A DNA stretch of 64,000 nt from a virus. How positions within the stretch are numbered: the stretch's first letter is position 1; each line of letters starts with the position of its first letter. Shown in pieces: positions 38,013 to 48,276 of the stretch. The stretch lies in IMG/VR virus record IMGVR_UViG_3300032677_000029, positions 1 to 64,000 of that record; one strand, 5' to 3'. The position numbers were made by a program, and so were the translations under genes. Under the pieces are notes generated by a model. The model ran no database searches, was not told where the DNA came from, and saw only the letters and a program-made list of their open reading frames with translations.

Positions 38013-38399
38013 ATGAGTGAACATGAAGCAACGGCTGACAAGCTAGTTAAAGTATATGTAAAAATTCGTGACCAACGATATGCACTTGAGAAGCAAGCTA
38101 GAGAACTTGAAGAGCAAGAAGCTATCATTAAGAATGAATTACTAACTATTTGTAAGGATGTAGGTACAGATGGTTTGCGTACACAGTTTGGTACGGTTAC
38201 GAGAAAACTAAATAAGCGGTACTGGACAAGTGATTGGGAATCCCTTTATACATTTATGAAGGAACACGATGCCATGCACTTTCTACACCAAAGAATTTCT
38301 AATGCTAATGTGGAAACATTTTTAGAAGAAAACCCCGATCTGCACCCGCCGGGGCTACAAGCGGATGCTGAATACACAGTTGTTGTACGTCGTAAATAA
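38013..38399 (+). CDS. conserved early protein before the SSB-like gene
   Basis: A 128-residue protein. The N-terminal coiled coil (KIRDQRYALEKQARELEEQE, AIIKNELLTICKDVG) is followed by a conserved domain: TRKLNKRYWTSDWESLYTFM, EHDAMHFLHQRISNANVETF, LEENPDLHPPGLQADAEYTV. This second part is common in phages just ahead of ssDNA-binding genes. The function has not been established to my knowledge. A replication or recombination accessory role is inferred from neighbours. Confidence 0.65.
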   Translation: MSEHEATADKLVKVYVKIRDQRYALEKQARELEEQEAIIKNELLTICKDVGTDGLRTQFGTVTRKLNKRYWTSDWESLYTFMKEHDAMHFLHQRISNANVETFLEENPDLHPPGLQADAEYTVVVRRK

Positions 38400-38412
38400 A
38401 ATGGAGAAGATG

Positions 38413-39312
38413 ATGAGCAAAGAACTTGCTATGTTGGACATGAGTTTACCAGCGCACTTACAGTCGTTGGAGTTGGATGATACTACTAAAGCCCTGATGG
38501 GTAGTGGTGGTAGTGGTAGTAAACGTATTTCTATCGAGGGCGGTGTATGGCGCTTGTTAGTAAACGGCAAAGAGATTGCGCAGAAAGAAGAACGTAATCT
38601 TAATGTAGTTATTGTTGCGGCTTCCTCAAAAGTTGCTCGTACTTACTATGCTGGTACATACAAAAAGGGCGTATCTGCACCTCCTGATTGCTGGTCTGCA
38701 AACGGCGACTATCCTGATAAATCTGTTGAAGCACCACAGGCTACAGGTTGCGCAAACTGCCCACAGAACATTAAAGGTTCGGGTCAAGGTGAAGGTCGTG
38801 CTTGCCGCTTTAGTCAACGTATTGCCGTAGTATTGGATAACGATGTTGGTGGAGATGTATTCCAATTAGTTCTTCCTTCTACTTCAATCTTTGGCGAAGG
38901 TGAAGCTGGTAAATGGCCTCTCCAAATGTATGCCAAGATGATTGGTGCTAAGGGTGTTCCTATTACTGCAGTTGTAACTGAGATGCGTTTTGATACTGCA
39001 AGTTCTACACCTAAGATTACTTTTAAGCCAGTACGTTTCTTAGAATCAAATGAGATTCAAACGGCTATTGACCAAGGTAAGAGCACTGAAGCTATCAAGG
39101 CAATTACTATGACAGTTTCTAAGGCTAAGGATGATGCACCAGCATTGGAAGCACCGAAAGCCAAAGCCAAATCTGCTGATCCCGAAGAAGTACTTAAGGT
39201 TGAAAAAGAAGCTGAAGCTTTAGAGCCGACCAAGCGTACTGCCAAGAAAGAAGAGCCTACCCCTAAGAAGGATTTAGCTAAAGTTCTTTCTGATTGGGAT
39301 GATGAGGAGTAA
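38413..39312 (+). CDS. ssDNA-binding-like replication protein
   Basis: A 299-residue protein starting MSKELAMLDMSLPAHLQSLE (ATG at 38413 with GGAGA in front; alternatives at 38401 and 38410). It has ISIEGGVWRLLVNGKEIAQK, a Cys cluster (CWSANG, GCANCPQN, GRACRFS) that may bind zinc, and an Ala/Lys/Pro tail ending LSDWDDEE. An acidic C-terminal tip is the hallmark of SSB proteins, which use it to recruit partners. It lies between conserved early genes and the primase-helicase. Family pattern and tail support the call; no fold proof. Confidence 0.6.
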   Translation: MSKELAMLDMSLPAHLQSLELDDTTKALMGSGGSGSKRISIEGGVWRLLVNGKEIAQKEERNLNVVIVAASSKVARTYYAGTYKKGVSAPPDCWSANGDYPDKSVEAPQATGCANCPQNIKGSGQGEGRACRFSQRIAVVLDNDVGGDVFQLVLPSTSIFGEGEAGKWPLQMYAKMIGAKGVPITAVVTEMRFDTASSTPKITFKPVRFLESNEIQTAIDQGKSTEAIKAITMTVSKAKDDAPALEAPKAKAKSADPEEVLKVEKEAEALEPTKRTAKKEEPTPKKDLAKVLSDWDDEE

Positions 39313-39315
39313 TCA

Positions 39316-39546
39316 ATGTCGACAGGATATGCGAGTGGCTTTATAAATGAGGTAAAAGCTTCGGACAAATCCAAGATCGGGGTACAGCTAGGAAAAGTGT
39401 GCATCAAACGGGACATACCTGTAACTGATATAGCGCAATTCTTTGAGGTATCCCGAGTAACGGTTTACTCTTGGTTTCGTGGAAAAAGTAATGTTCCTGA
39501 TAGGCATCAGGAAAAGATGCAAAAACTTATTGATAAATTAGATTAG
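39316..39546 (+). CDS. XRE-like helix-turn-helix regulator
   Basis: A 76-residue protein. IGVQLGKVCIKRDIPVTDIA and QFFEVSRVTVYSWFRGKSNV form a lambda-Cro/C1-type helix-turn-helix (VTDIAQFFEVSRVTVYSWF), followed by a C-terminal helix. It is the only clear repressor-type regulator in the window, hence a candidate for binding one of the palindromes. It starts three bases after the SSB-like gene. Confidence 0.7.
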   Translation: MSTGYASGFINEVKASDKSKIGVQLGKVCIKRDIPVTDIAQFFEVSRVTVYSWFRGKSNVPDRHQEKMQKLIDKLD

Positions 39547-39573
39547 TTGTGTGGAGGGCTAGGTTAGCTACCG

Positions 39574-39622
39574 AAAAGGATATACCGCCGTCATATCCCT
39601 GCCCATCCTTTTTACTGACGGC
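39574..39622 (+). promoter_or_regulatory. mutually exclusive hairpins in the primase-helicase leader
   Basis: Three overlapping pairings are possible: AAAAGGAT (39574-39581) with ATCCTTTT (39605-39612); GGATAT (39578-39583) with ATATCC (39593-39598); GCCGTCA (39587-39593) with TGACGGC (39616-39622). The last lies four bases before the purine-rich AAAGGCGG that serves the ATG at 39634. Alternative folds could control translation. No known riboswitch class is recognised. Confidence 0.4.
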
Positions 39623-39633
39623 TAAAGGCGGCT

Positions 39634-42495
39634 ATGTTAGATATAAATAATTTTCTATCCACAGTGCTCCCCAATACTGGGTCGTATTGTGTGGTGGGAT
39701 TAAAAGAAGATGGAAGCCCAAGACAAAAGTTTGTGGGAAGTATTGAGGAAGTAAATGTATTAGCACAGAAATTAGTTGACGAACAATATAACGCTTATTT
39801 TGCTTTAGCTTCATTTACCGATCCTAAAGAAGGCAGAACTGCGAAGAACGCACAGTCTTTAAAGTCTTTCTTTGTTGACATTGATTGTGGTGTGGGTAAA
39901 CCCTATGCTGACCAAGCAGAAGGTATGACTGCGCTTAAAACATTTATTAAAGCCACAAAGCTACCTAAACCTACAGTAGTTAATTCAGGTCGTGGGATAC
40001 ACGTATACTGGGTATTAGAAGCGGCTTTGCCAAGCACGGAATGGAAACCCTTAGCAGAGAAATTCAAAGCCCTATGTGCTCAGCATAAGTTTGAGGCTGA
40101 CCCTTCTGTCACTGCGGACTCTGCACGCATACTACGAATTCCGGGGACTTTTAACTACAAAGACGTTGAGAATCCAGCTAAAGTTGAAATGGTACTTTCA
40201 GCTCCTCAGGTGAGTATCTCTATCCTACAAGATGTTTTTAATACCGTCGAGCAAGACATCTTTGCTGGTATGGCTGGTCAGCCGTTTATTCCTCGTCAGA
40301 TGGATGCCATGACCCTAGCATTAATGGGCAACAATATCTCTCGTTTTAAGACCATCATGGTTAAAAGCGCCCAAGGAGAAGGTTGTCCACAATTACTACA
40401 TATTTATGAGAATCAGGCGACAATAGATGAGCCGCTTTGGAGGGGAGGACTAAGTATTGCCCAACAATGTGTGGATAGGGATAAAGCCATTCATACGCTC
40501 TCTAATAAACACCCTGATTATTCTGCGTCTGCTACTGAACGTAAGGCTAATGAGACTAAAGGTCCTTATACCTGTGCGACATTTAAGAAGTTAAATCCAA
40601 CACCTTGCCAAGGTTGTCCACATAACATTACTTCTCCTATTCAATTAGGTAAAGAGTTTAACGAGGCTAAAGAAGAAGACAATACAGTTGAGGTTGCCGC
40701 CGAGGAAGAAGGCGAAGAAGCTACGATTTATAAGATTCCTAAGTTTCCATTCCCATATACAAGGGGTGCGGCTGGTGGTATCTATACCAAAATTAAAGAT
40801 GAAGAAAGCGGTTTAGAAGAAGTACAAATGATTTACCCTTATGACTTCTATGCAGTTAAGCGAATGAATGACCCTGATAGAGGGGAAAGCGTTTTACTAC
40901 GTTTGCATTTACCAAAGGATGGGGTTAAAGAATTTATCATGCCGTTGACTGATGTACTAGCAACGGATAGATTTAGAGACACTATTGCCAAACATGGTGT
41001 AGCAGTTATGGCAACTAAACAGAAGATACTTATGGCATATATAACAAGATGGGTAGAAGAATTGCAATCTACAACAGAAGCAGAACTAGCACGTAAACAG
41101 TTTGGCTGGCTACCTGACGATTCGGGATTCATTCTTGGAGACAAAGAAATTACGGCAGATGTAGTTAAGTACAGCCCACCAACAGCTTCAACTATTGAGC
41201 TTGTACCGATGTTTAGAGAGAAGGGTGACTTCCACGTTTGGAAAGACGTCATCAATGCGTATGCTAGAGAGCATATGGAAGCCAAGGCTTTTGCGTTCTT
41301 TATGGGTTTTGGCAACACGCTACTTAAGTTCACCAACTTAAAAGGCTATTTACTCAGTCTTAAATCACAAGGCTCAGGCTCAGGAAAGACTACAGTACTG
41401 CACACGATTGGTAGTATTTATGGACACCCCGAAGATAGCTTTATGCGGGTTAAGGATACATATAATCAAAAGCTACAACGCATCGGTACATTTCAAAACA
41501 TCCCCATCTTATTTGATGAGATGACAAACATGGATCCACAACAGAAGTCTAACTTGGCTTACGATATTACTGAGGGTCGTGCTAAGAACCGTATGCAGTC
41601 ACAGAACAATGCAGAACGCCTAAACCATACCAAGTGGGCAACGGGGCTAATCACTACATCGAATAGGTCTTTGCGGGATGACTTGCTTTCTATTAAGGCT
41701 TTTCCCGAAGGCGAACTAATGCGTATGATGGAGTTGCATATCTTTAATGACGCTAACGATGATCCATTATGGGCAAGGCAACACTTTGGAAGATTACATA
41801 CTAACTACGGACACGCTATATTTCCATTCATGCAGTATGTGGTTGGGCATCTGCCGGAAGTTATTAAGTTCCTAAACGACATTCAAATTAAGATTGAGGC
41901 TGCGGCGGGGATTACTTCACAAGAACGCTACTGGTCAGCTATGGCGGCAATCTCCATTACTGGTGGAATTATTGCTAAGAACCTAGGCTTACATGATATT
42001 GACCACAAACCTGTAATGGCTTATATCGTCAAGCATATTAAAGAGTCTAGGGCGCAGAACAAGCAGATGGTATCTGAGAATAGCGACTTCTTAAGCGGCT
42101 TTATCCAACGCAAGTTCCATGAGGTGCTAGTTATTAACGGCAAGAAAGACCACAAAACGGGCTTGGAGACTGGTCCGATTAGAGAACCAAGGGGTGCATT
42201 GACTGCACGCTACGAGCCTGATACAAAGCTTCTGTATGTGGTTGCTAAGGAATACCGCGCTGAGTGCAATAAATCTCAGCTAAACTTTGATGAATCCTTA
42301 TCTATGCACAAGAAGAGTGGGGCTTACTTGGGTCAAAAACGCAAGCGTATGACCTCGGGAACTATAGTAGATACTAACTTGAACGCACCAGCCCTAGTAT
42401 TTGATGCGACTAAACTGGAGTTCTTTAGGGAAGAAGCATTATTAAATGTTAAAGATTCTGAAGCAGATAGTTTTGATTCCGTGGAAACGGTTTGA
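39634..42495 (+). CDS. primase-helicase (PrimPol/AEP plus P-loop helicase)
   Basis: A 953-residue fusion. The N-terminal AEP primase has FFVDIDCG (D82, D84) and NSGRGIHVYW (H123), then SARILRIPGTFNYK. A zinc-like Cys set follows (C314, C325, C328 in CATFKK and CQGCPHN). The C-terminal ATPase has GSGSGKT at residues 580-586, FDEMTNMDPQQ as Walker B-like, and TGLITTSNRSLRDD as a sensor-like strand, resembling the DUF927 helicase family. It would prime and unwind at the origin. There is no separate DnaB- or DnaG-like gene in the window. Confidence 0.82.
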   Translation: MLDINNFLSTVLPNTGSYCVVGLKEDGSPRQKFVGSIEEVNVLAQKLVDEQYNAYFALASFTDPKEGRTAKNAQSLKSFFVDIDCGVGKPYADQAEGMTALKTFIKATKLPKPTVVNSGRGIHVYWVLEAALPSTEWKPLAEKFKALCAQHKFEADPSVTADSARILRIPGTFNYKDVENPAKVEMVLSAPQVSISILQDVFNTVEQDIFAGMAGQPFIPRQMDAMTLALMGNNISRFKTIMVKSAQGEGCPQLLHIYENQATIDEPLWRGGLSIAQQCVDRDKAIHTLSNKHPDYSASATERKANETKGPYTCATFKKLNPTPCQGCPHNITSPIQLGKEFNEAKEEDNTVEVAAEEEGEEATIYKIPKFPFPYTRGAAGGIYTKIKDEESGLEEVQMIYPYDFYAVKRMNDPDRGESVLLRLHLPKDGVKEFIMPLTDVLATDRFRDTIAKHGVAVMATKQKILMAYITRWVEELQSTTEAELARKQFGWLPDDSGFILGDKEITADVVKYSPPTASTIELVPMFREKGDFHVWKDVINAYAREHMEAKAFAFFMGFGNTLLKFTNLKGYLLSLKSQGSGSGKTTVLHTIGSIYGHPEDSFMRVKDTYNQKLQRIGTFQNIPILFDEMTNMDPQQKSNLAYDITEGRAKNRMQSQNNAERLNHTKWATGLITTSNRSLRDDLLSIKAFPEGELMRMMELHIFNDANDDPLWARQHFGRLHTNYGHAIFPFMQYVVGHLPEVIKFLNDIQIKIEAAAGITSQERYWSAMAAISITGGIIAKNLGLHDIDHKPVMAYIVKHIKESRAQNKQMVSENSDFLSGFIQRKFHEVLVINGKKDHKTGLETGPIREPRGALTARYEPDTKLLYVVAKEYRAECNKSQLNFDESLSMHKKSGAYLGQKRKRMTSGTIVDTNLNAPALVFDATKLEFFREEALLNVKDSEADSFDSVETV

Positions 42496-42646
42496 ACCTG
42501 AGCAGTCTATTTTTGTACCTTGCCTAGACCGTAGGGCGCACTCTCAGGACATACTGGAGGAAGCTGAGCGGCTAGGAATTGAGGTAATTTGCAAACAAGT
42601 TGTAGAAAATGGAAAATTTGGCTTGCGAATCTGGAGAGTTAAGTGA
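42446..42646 (+). CDS. small protein ending the early operon
   Basis: A 66-residue protein with RFEPEQSIFVPCLDRRAHSQ, DILEEAERLGIEVICKQVVE and NGKFGLRIWRVK: a beta-alpha-beta layout recurring after primase-helicase genes in aquatic phages. The start is uncertain: ATG 42446 overlaps the helicase gene by 50 bases, while TTG 42473 would also be in frame. Function unknown. Confidence 0.55.
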   Translation: MLKILKQIVLIPWKRFEPEQSIFVPCLDRRAHSQDILEEAERLGIEVICKQVVENGKFGLRIWRVK

Positions 42647-42691
42647 TATAGTTATCACACTCTTCTCCTCGACCCCATATTGAGGACTTAA

Positions 42692-42715
42692 CCCCGCTTC
42701 GGCGGGGTTTTTTTT
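42692..42715 (+). terminator. strong intrinsic terminator of the early operon
   Basis: CCCCGC-TTCG-GCGGGG (42692-42707), with the stable UUCG loop, followed by eight T (42708-42715). It separates converging transcription units. On the minus strand the U-run is short (GGGGTTAAG), so termination is mainly rightward. A second small hairpin GTGATA-TAGT-TATCAC lies at 42643-42658, at the end of the last gene. Confidence 0.92.
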
Positions 42716-45700
42716 AGTAGCCAGCTATCTGTCTTAGCTTATGAACATTACTAAGAAGTCTTTTCTCTGTTTCCCTAATACGTTTAATCTCGTCGCCCTT
42801 TTGTTCGGCGCTCATTCTAGTCTCAGGTGCGGCATAGATTTGTTTTTCGTGCTCCCGTAGCTTAGTTAATTGATTATTAATGTTATTTACTTGAGTTTTT
42901 ACTTTTATTAAGTCCATGTTTTCAGCTAGGAATTCCTTAGCATCTTCATAGCGCCCATCTTTTTTCATAGCATTAAACGTATTGTTAGCTTTAGCTACTT
43001 CATCACGAAGCTCATAGTAATCATTCTTATCTGCATTACCATATTCTTTTGCAACAAAAGCACTTAGCCCGGGTGTAGAAGCGATTGCATCTTGCCAGCT
43101 TTTCTCAGGGGTAGGTATACCGTTTGACCCATTAACTATAGCATTAGTCATTTGCAAACCTAAGCCGCCAGTAGTACCCAAATAGCCTTTAATTAAATGA
43201 TCTACATTCACAGGCGCAATCAATCCCGAACTACCAATAAATTTAGCTAACTCAGAAGTTGTTGCAGTATATTGTTCTTCTGTTACCTTACCAGCGATAC
43301 CTTGACCAATAATAGAACGACCAGTAAAGAAGTCATGGTTTGTTGCTACTTCTAAGATAGGTTTAAATGCTTGTGGTACAGCCGTAGGACTCATTACCAT
43401 ATTAGATAAAGAGTTGCTCATAGCACGGCGAATCTTCTTACCATCAGTAAATGAATTATCAGTCATACCTAAGTAGGTGTATTCAGCAACAAGTTTAGGT
43501 AATAGAGTTAAGTCCTGACGCAAAGGTAACATAAAGGCAGTACCCGGAATCAATAGGTGGTGGTCACGAATCTGTGGGTCCATTTTCTGATACTCATCAT
43601 CATCTGCACTTAAAGCGGCATACATAAATGCCAAGGCGCCAATCTTCAATGTATTACTAGCCAACGTTTTTAATGCTTCTGCTCTTTGTTGCGGTGCAAT
43701 ACCTTTACCCGACAAGGTTTTATATATTACGTTTTGTGCTTGTAAGTATGCGCCAAAGAACGGTACGACCTGACGAAGCATTTGAATTTTACCTGAAGCC
43801 CCAGCCCGTTTAAAGTTAATAATTTCAAACGCACGCTCAACAGCCGTAGCCTTGTCGCCATTAGTCTCTTTCATGGTCATGTTGTAAATAGCCTGACGTA
43901 CTGCGTTATCAGAAGCCATAGCAAAGTTTTCAAGGGCACGTTTAAATGCACCAGACTTAGTATCTTTCTTTAGACCAGCAAGAATCTCTGCACTATCACG
44001 AACAAAGGTAGCTGAGTAATCACGGACTCCAGTAGCGCCATATTTAGATAATTCTGTAGCCGCCGCACTTCTTCCCATTAGGGTTTTAGTAAACTCTTTA
44101 GCAACTTCTAATGGCAACAGCCAAGGGTGCTTTAAACCCGAAGTAAGCATAGCGCCAAACGAATCTTGGGAAAGCTGACTAATAGAGAACAACGGCATTA
44201 ATACAATGTTCTTACGCAGAATATTAGCAACGGAAGACATGATACCAAAATGAGGGATAGCCGCAGATTCAATACCGTTAAATGCGTGTACAAACAATGG
44301 GTCTTTAAACTCTACTTTATGTTTAATACCATCTTCCCATATATCAATAGTATTTTGTTCACGTTTAACACGTTCATCTTGACGTAAATCTCTAACCTCA
44401 TCAGGAAATAATGCTTGTGCTGTATTTTTTAGGTTTAACGCAGTACGGTTCTTGACTGCACGGGAGATAGTATAACTAGTCCAACGTTCCATATTATCAA
44501 AGATATTAGCAACTTCTTGCTCACTACCCTCAATCTTATAGTTCTTAGCAAAGTCAATTAAACCACGACCATACTCTTTAGGACCTGCGTTCTGAGCTAA
44601 CTGTTCTTCACGGTAAAAAGGTACGTAGTCCATATAATCTAGTAACTCTTTAGCTTGCGCCTCATTATATAGACCACTTTTAACGGCTACACTCATGGCG
44701 TTTTCACGAACTTTATTCCAAGTCTTTTGTACGTCACGCAACTCAGGAATCATTTTAAAGAAATCAATACCAGCTTCAATTTGTGCCGGTGTCATGTGGC
44801 TATATACTTCACGGTTAGATTGGGATAGACCTTTTAAACGCTCTGCAACAAATGCTTGCTGTGCATAGTTAGTCATTTCATCAACCGATAACCCATTCTT
44901 TTTAGCGATATCTGCTAATTGGTGAACCATATCAGACCAACTATTGCCTTTATCTGTTTCTGCTTTCCACTTATAGGTAGATGGGTCGTATTCTAAACCG
45001 CCATGTTGCAAAAACTGCATGGCAACTGCATCTGCATGGGTAGCTTGAGCCGTACTATTTTCAAACATTAACTGCTTAATAGTTTCCCAAGACTTACCAC
45101 CCCTCTCTAACTCTTTACGAATTGCATTATTTATGGCAGCATCAGCCGAGAAGAACATTGTTTCTGCAGTATTTAGGAAACGATTTACACCTTCTTTAAA
45201 GGACTTACTATCTTTAACTGTGTCCTTGATAGTTTGAAAAGGTCCTGTTTGCTCGGTAGGTTTGGCACGTTGCTCCGCACCAGTAGCCTTGTAGTTAGCG
45301 TTAAGAGCGGACTTATCAATCTTTGCTAGTGGTATTGTTTCTTTACCTGTTACTACATCTTCTTGAACCTTACGACCCATAGCAATAGACTGGTCAGCCG
45401 CCATCAACCCTCTAGCTAGAACGCTAAGTTTTTGTGTTGGGGATAACCCTAAAGCATTTAATACTGAACGAATGAACGCAGTAAACAAGCTCTGATGTTC
45501 TACACGATAAGGAATCTGTGCAAGTTCTTCTTGGAAGTCACGGTTAGACATGAGTTCAGATGCAAACTCAGTAAGGCTTGCCATACCATAGCGATCAGAA
45601 AGCATAGGATGTTTTTCTTTAACAAACTCGTATAACGCTTTAAGGTCAGATATACCTTTATTCTTAATCCCTGCTTCACCTTCAAACTTAGCAATTAAAG

Positions 45701-48254
45701 AATGTAGGAAGCCATGTACCGTTTCATGTAACACAGTATGGGAATTAACATAGCCTTCTTGTATTTGTACTGTATCTGTAAACGGATTGTACTGTCCTAC
45801 ACCGTCTTTAATAACACCAGCTTGTACTATTTCAATCTTAGGTAAGCTACCTTTATTTGCCAAGAGGCGATTTGAAACCAGTTTCTCTAAGATATTAAAA
45901 TCAGCAGAGGTGCCTTTTGCAATTTCGTTTAAAGCGCCGAGTAAATCACCACGTTTAACAGCATCAGTTACAACTGAAGAATTAACCCCGCTAGGGATTT
46001 CCGTAGTCATTTTGACTTTGGGCTGTTCAACTTTCCGCTTAGCTTCTTGTTTTTTAACTCGCTCATTTTCATTTTTTTGCATTGTTTCAATAGGATACCT
46101 ATTGGCAATATCTTTATTTTCTAATGCTTGAAGCTCATCAATTTTCTTTTGTACATAAGCTTTTTGTTCTTCTGATAAACCACGATGAAAACGCTTAGCC
46201 TCTTTAAGATTTTCTCCACTATGCAAATCACCAGCTACATAATCCAAAGAACGTTGTACTGTATTTATTTTGCCAGCGTCATTAGCTCTACCAACCATAT
46301 AATTAGCAGCTGCTTCTTCGTATTCCCTAATTTGACGTTTGTTTAGATTAGGCGCTTGTGGTGTCGTTAATGCTTGTTCTGCTGGGGCTTGCGCTAATGC
46401 ACTTGCGACTTGTGTTTCTCCGCCAATAGGTTGTCCAATAACATTCCCAACAGGAACCATTCCTCGTCGTTCAGTTGGTCCAACTCCGGCGGCGGCATTT
46501 GGTCCGTTGCTAGGCAATGAAAGGCTTGATTCACTTGGTCCGCCGATAGGTGTAGTAGTCTCTCTAACATCTTTATTCTCCAAGGGTGCTTGAGTTGATT
46601 GTCCAAGTTCTGCATCTAATTCTGCCTGTAAAGATGCCTGTTCATCAGGCGTTGGGGCTTCTTCTGCTGCACGTTCTTCTGCAGTTGGCTTTAATTTCTT
46701 CATGCGCTTTTTAGGCTCAGGAATAGTTACTGCGGGAGCATTTACTACAGGGGTTACTTGTGCTGCTGGTAAAAATTCGGGACGAGCTAAAAAGTCTGTT
46801 ACGGCATTAGTAATACGGGGACTACGTCCTTGATCTAAATATGATTCTAACGTAGTTTTAACTTCCGCAGCTTGGGCTGGATTAGTAAGGTCTTTACCAA
46901 TCAATGCTTCACGAATAGTTTTATTCGTATGCCCAATATTCATGTTCCTAATATCGGTTTCTGTAATTGGTTTAGTTGTTGGTGCTACGGGCTGTGGAGC
47001 AAACTGCTGTTGTAATTCTCCAGTAGGAGCCTCGGGGGCATTTTGATTCTGAAATTTGTTGGCTTCACTTGGAAAAGACATACTTCCATCAGGATGCACA
47101 AACATTGTTTGCTGTCCATAAGTAGTAGGTGTTTGTACACTTGGGTCATGTGGAAGAGCTAGAGTTACCGGCTGAGGGGTATTTGTTTCTATTGCTTTAG
47201 CATGAGCTTCATGCGCTGCAGGATCATTAGTATCGTTAACGTGCCCAGCAATACCACCAAAAATACCACCGCCTAATGCACCAAGTCCAGCTGCCGAGCC
47301 AACGCCTTTAGTTAAACTTGTTTCGGGTAATGCTTCTTTTACATTTACATTAGATGCAAACTTACCACCACCTTCTTCCAACGCCTCACTTGCGGCTTCT
47401 TCTGCAAGACCTTTAAGAATACCTTTAGCGCCTACTCCAGTAGCACCTTTACCAGCAAGCATCTTCTCAATAGTAGTACCACCGGGAAGTTTAGTTGCAG
47501 CAAACGAAATACCAGCAGCTTCAATAGCCGCCATACGCCCTTTAGCTAATGCAATACCATTAAGCTGGTCATCATCCATATCAGGATTTTGTTTTTTAAG
47601 CTGGTCGTAAACTGTATGATAAGTATCTGAACCAATGTCAGCACCCTGCATAACGGCATTAGTAGCTACTGCACCTTTAATACCAGCCTCGCCTATGTGT
47701 TTTATAACCCCTTCAGAACCCAAAGCTGTCTTAACTGCGTCTGACATAAGTGCTTTAGTAGTCCCTCTAGCAATCATACCGCCACCCCAAGAACCAACTA
47801 GGTTAGGTAATTGCTCAGCAAAGAAAGATGTTAATAATGCTGGGTCTTTAATTGTTTCTTTAATAGCCGTACCAAACTCAGGCAATATACCTTCAGCGGC
47901 GGCAATCTTTTGGTCTCGGACATACTCTTTACCTTTAAGAGTCGCAGATTTGCTTTCTTGCCCAAACTGTTCAAGACGCTTACCAACACCTTGTAATCCC
48001 GTATCTTCAGACTGAGGACTAGTAAGTCCAGTTAATTCGCCAATTTGTCCAGGAAGTTGTGCAAGTTGTCCTACACCTCTAGTTAAGCTAGCACCAATAT
48101 CAGTAACGGCTTCGCCCCATCCGCGTTTTGTTTTAGCGGCTATTTCTGGAAACTTAGGAAGAATATCGTTGTGAATAGCAGATGCAATATCATCCTGACT
48201 CATATTGTCAGGAAAATTCATTGGACCTATTCCTTTTATATCTATTACTGGCAT
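42714..48254 (-). CDS. giant internal virion / ejection protein with HExxH domain (LPD38-like C-terminus)
   Basis: A 1846-residue protein. The N-terminus (PVIDIKGIGPMNFPDNMSQD, DIASAIHNDILPKF) is the short lead domain usual in phage internal proteins. Residues 130-330 are Ala/Gly-rich with membrane-like helices. HETVH at 843-847 is a zincin motif in a region like large polyvalent metallopeptidases. The last 700 residues (VVPFFGAYLQAQNVIYKTLS, NHDFFTGRSIIGQGIAG) resemble LPD38. Such proteins are packed in the capsid and ejected to build the DNA conduit. Last gene of the late operon. Confidence 0.75.
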   Translation of the reverse strand: MPVIDIKGIGPMNFPDNMSQDDIASAIHNDILPKFPEIAAKTKRGWGEAVTDIGASLTRGVGQLAQLPGQIGELTGLTSPQSEDTGLQGVGKRLEQFGQESKSATLKGKEYVRDQKIAAAEGILPEFGTAIKETIKDPALLTSFFAEQLPNLVGSWGGGMIARGTTKALMSDAVKTALGSEGVIKHIGEAGIKGAVATNAVMQGADIGSDTYHTVYDQLKKQNPDMDDDQLNGIALAKGRMAAIEAAGISFAATKLPGGTTIEKMLAGKGATGVGAKGILKGLAEEAASEALEEGGGKFASNVNVKEALPETSLTKGVGSAAGLGALGGGIFGGIAGHVNDTNDPAAHEAHAKAIETNTPQPVTLALPHDPSVQTPTTYGQQTMFVHPDGSMSFPSEANKFQNQNAPEAPTGELQQQFAPQPVAPTTKPITETDIRNMNIGHTNKTIREALIGKDLTNPAQAAEVKTTLESYLDQGRSPRITNAVTDFLARPEFLPAAQVTPVVNAPAVTIPEPKKRMKKLKPTAEERAAEEAPTPDEQASLQAELDAELGQSTQAPLENKDVRETTTPIGGPSESSLSLPSNGPNAAAGVGPTERRGMVPVGNVIGQPIGGETQVASALAQAPAEQALTTPQAPNLNKRQIREYEEAAANYMVGRANDAGKINTVQRSLDYVAGDLHSGENLKEAKRFHRGLSEEQKAYVQKKIDELQALENKDIANRYPIETMQKNENERVKKQEAKRKVEQPKVKMTTEIPSGVNSSVVTDAVKRGDLLGALNEIAKGTSADFNILEKLVSNRLLANKGSLPKIEIVQAGVIKDGVGQYNPFTDTVQIQEGYVNSHTVLHETVHGFLHSLIAKFEGEAGIKNKGISDLKALYEFVKEKHPMLSDRYGMASLTEFASELMSNRDFQEELAQIPYRVEHQSLFTAFIRSVLNALGLSPTQKLSVLARGLMAADQSIAMGRKVQEDVVTGKETIPLAKIDKSALNANYKATGAEQRAKPTEQTGPFQTIKDTVKDSKSFKEGVNRFLNTAETMFFSADAAINNAIRKELERGGKSWETIKQLMFENSTAQATHADAVAMQFLQHGGLEYDPSTYKWKAETDKGNSWSDMVHQLADIAKKNGLSVDEMTNYAQQAFVAERLKGLSQSNREVYSHMTPAQIEAGIDFFKMIPELRDVQKTWNKVRENAMSVAVKSGLYNEAQAKELLDYMDYVPFYREEQLAQNAGPKEYGRGLIDFAKNYKIEGSEQEVANIFDNMERWTSYTISRAVKNRTALNLKNTAQALFPDEVRDLRQDERVKREQNTIDIWEDGIKHKVEFKDPLFVHAFNGIESAAIPHFGIMSSVANILRKNIVLMPLFSISQLSQDSFGAMLTSGLKHPWLLPLEVAKEFTKTLMGRSAAATELSKYGATGVRDYSATFVRDSAEILAGLKKDTKSGAFKRALENFAMASDNAVRQAIYNMTMKETNGDKATAVERAFEIINFKRAGASGKIQMLRQVVPFFGAYLQAQNVIYKTLSGKGIAPQQRAEALKTLASNTLKIGALAFMYAALSADDDEYQKMDPQIRDHHLLIPGTAFMLPLRQDLTLLPKLVAEYTYLGMTDNSFTDGKKIRRAMSNSLSNMVMSPTAVPQAFKPILEVATNHDFFTGRSIIGQGIAGKVTEEQYTATTSELAKFIGSSGLIAPVNVDHLIKGYLGTTGGLGLQMTNAIVNGSNGIPTPEKSWQDAIASTPGLSAFVAKEYGNADKNDYYELRDEVAKANNTFNAMKKDGRYEDAKEFLAENMDLIKVKTQVNNINNQLTKLREHEKQIYAAPETRMSAEQKGDEIKRIRETEKRLLSNVHKLRQIAGY

Positions 48255-48276
48255 AACTACTCCAAATTAAGAAGTG

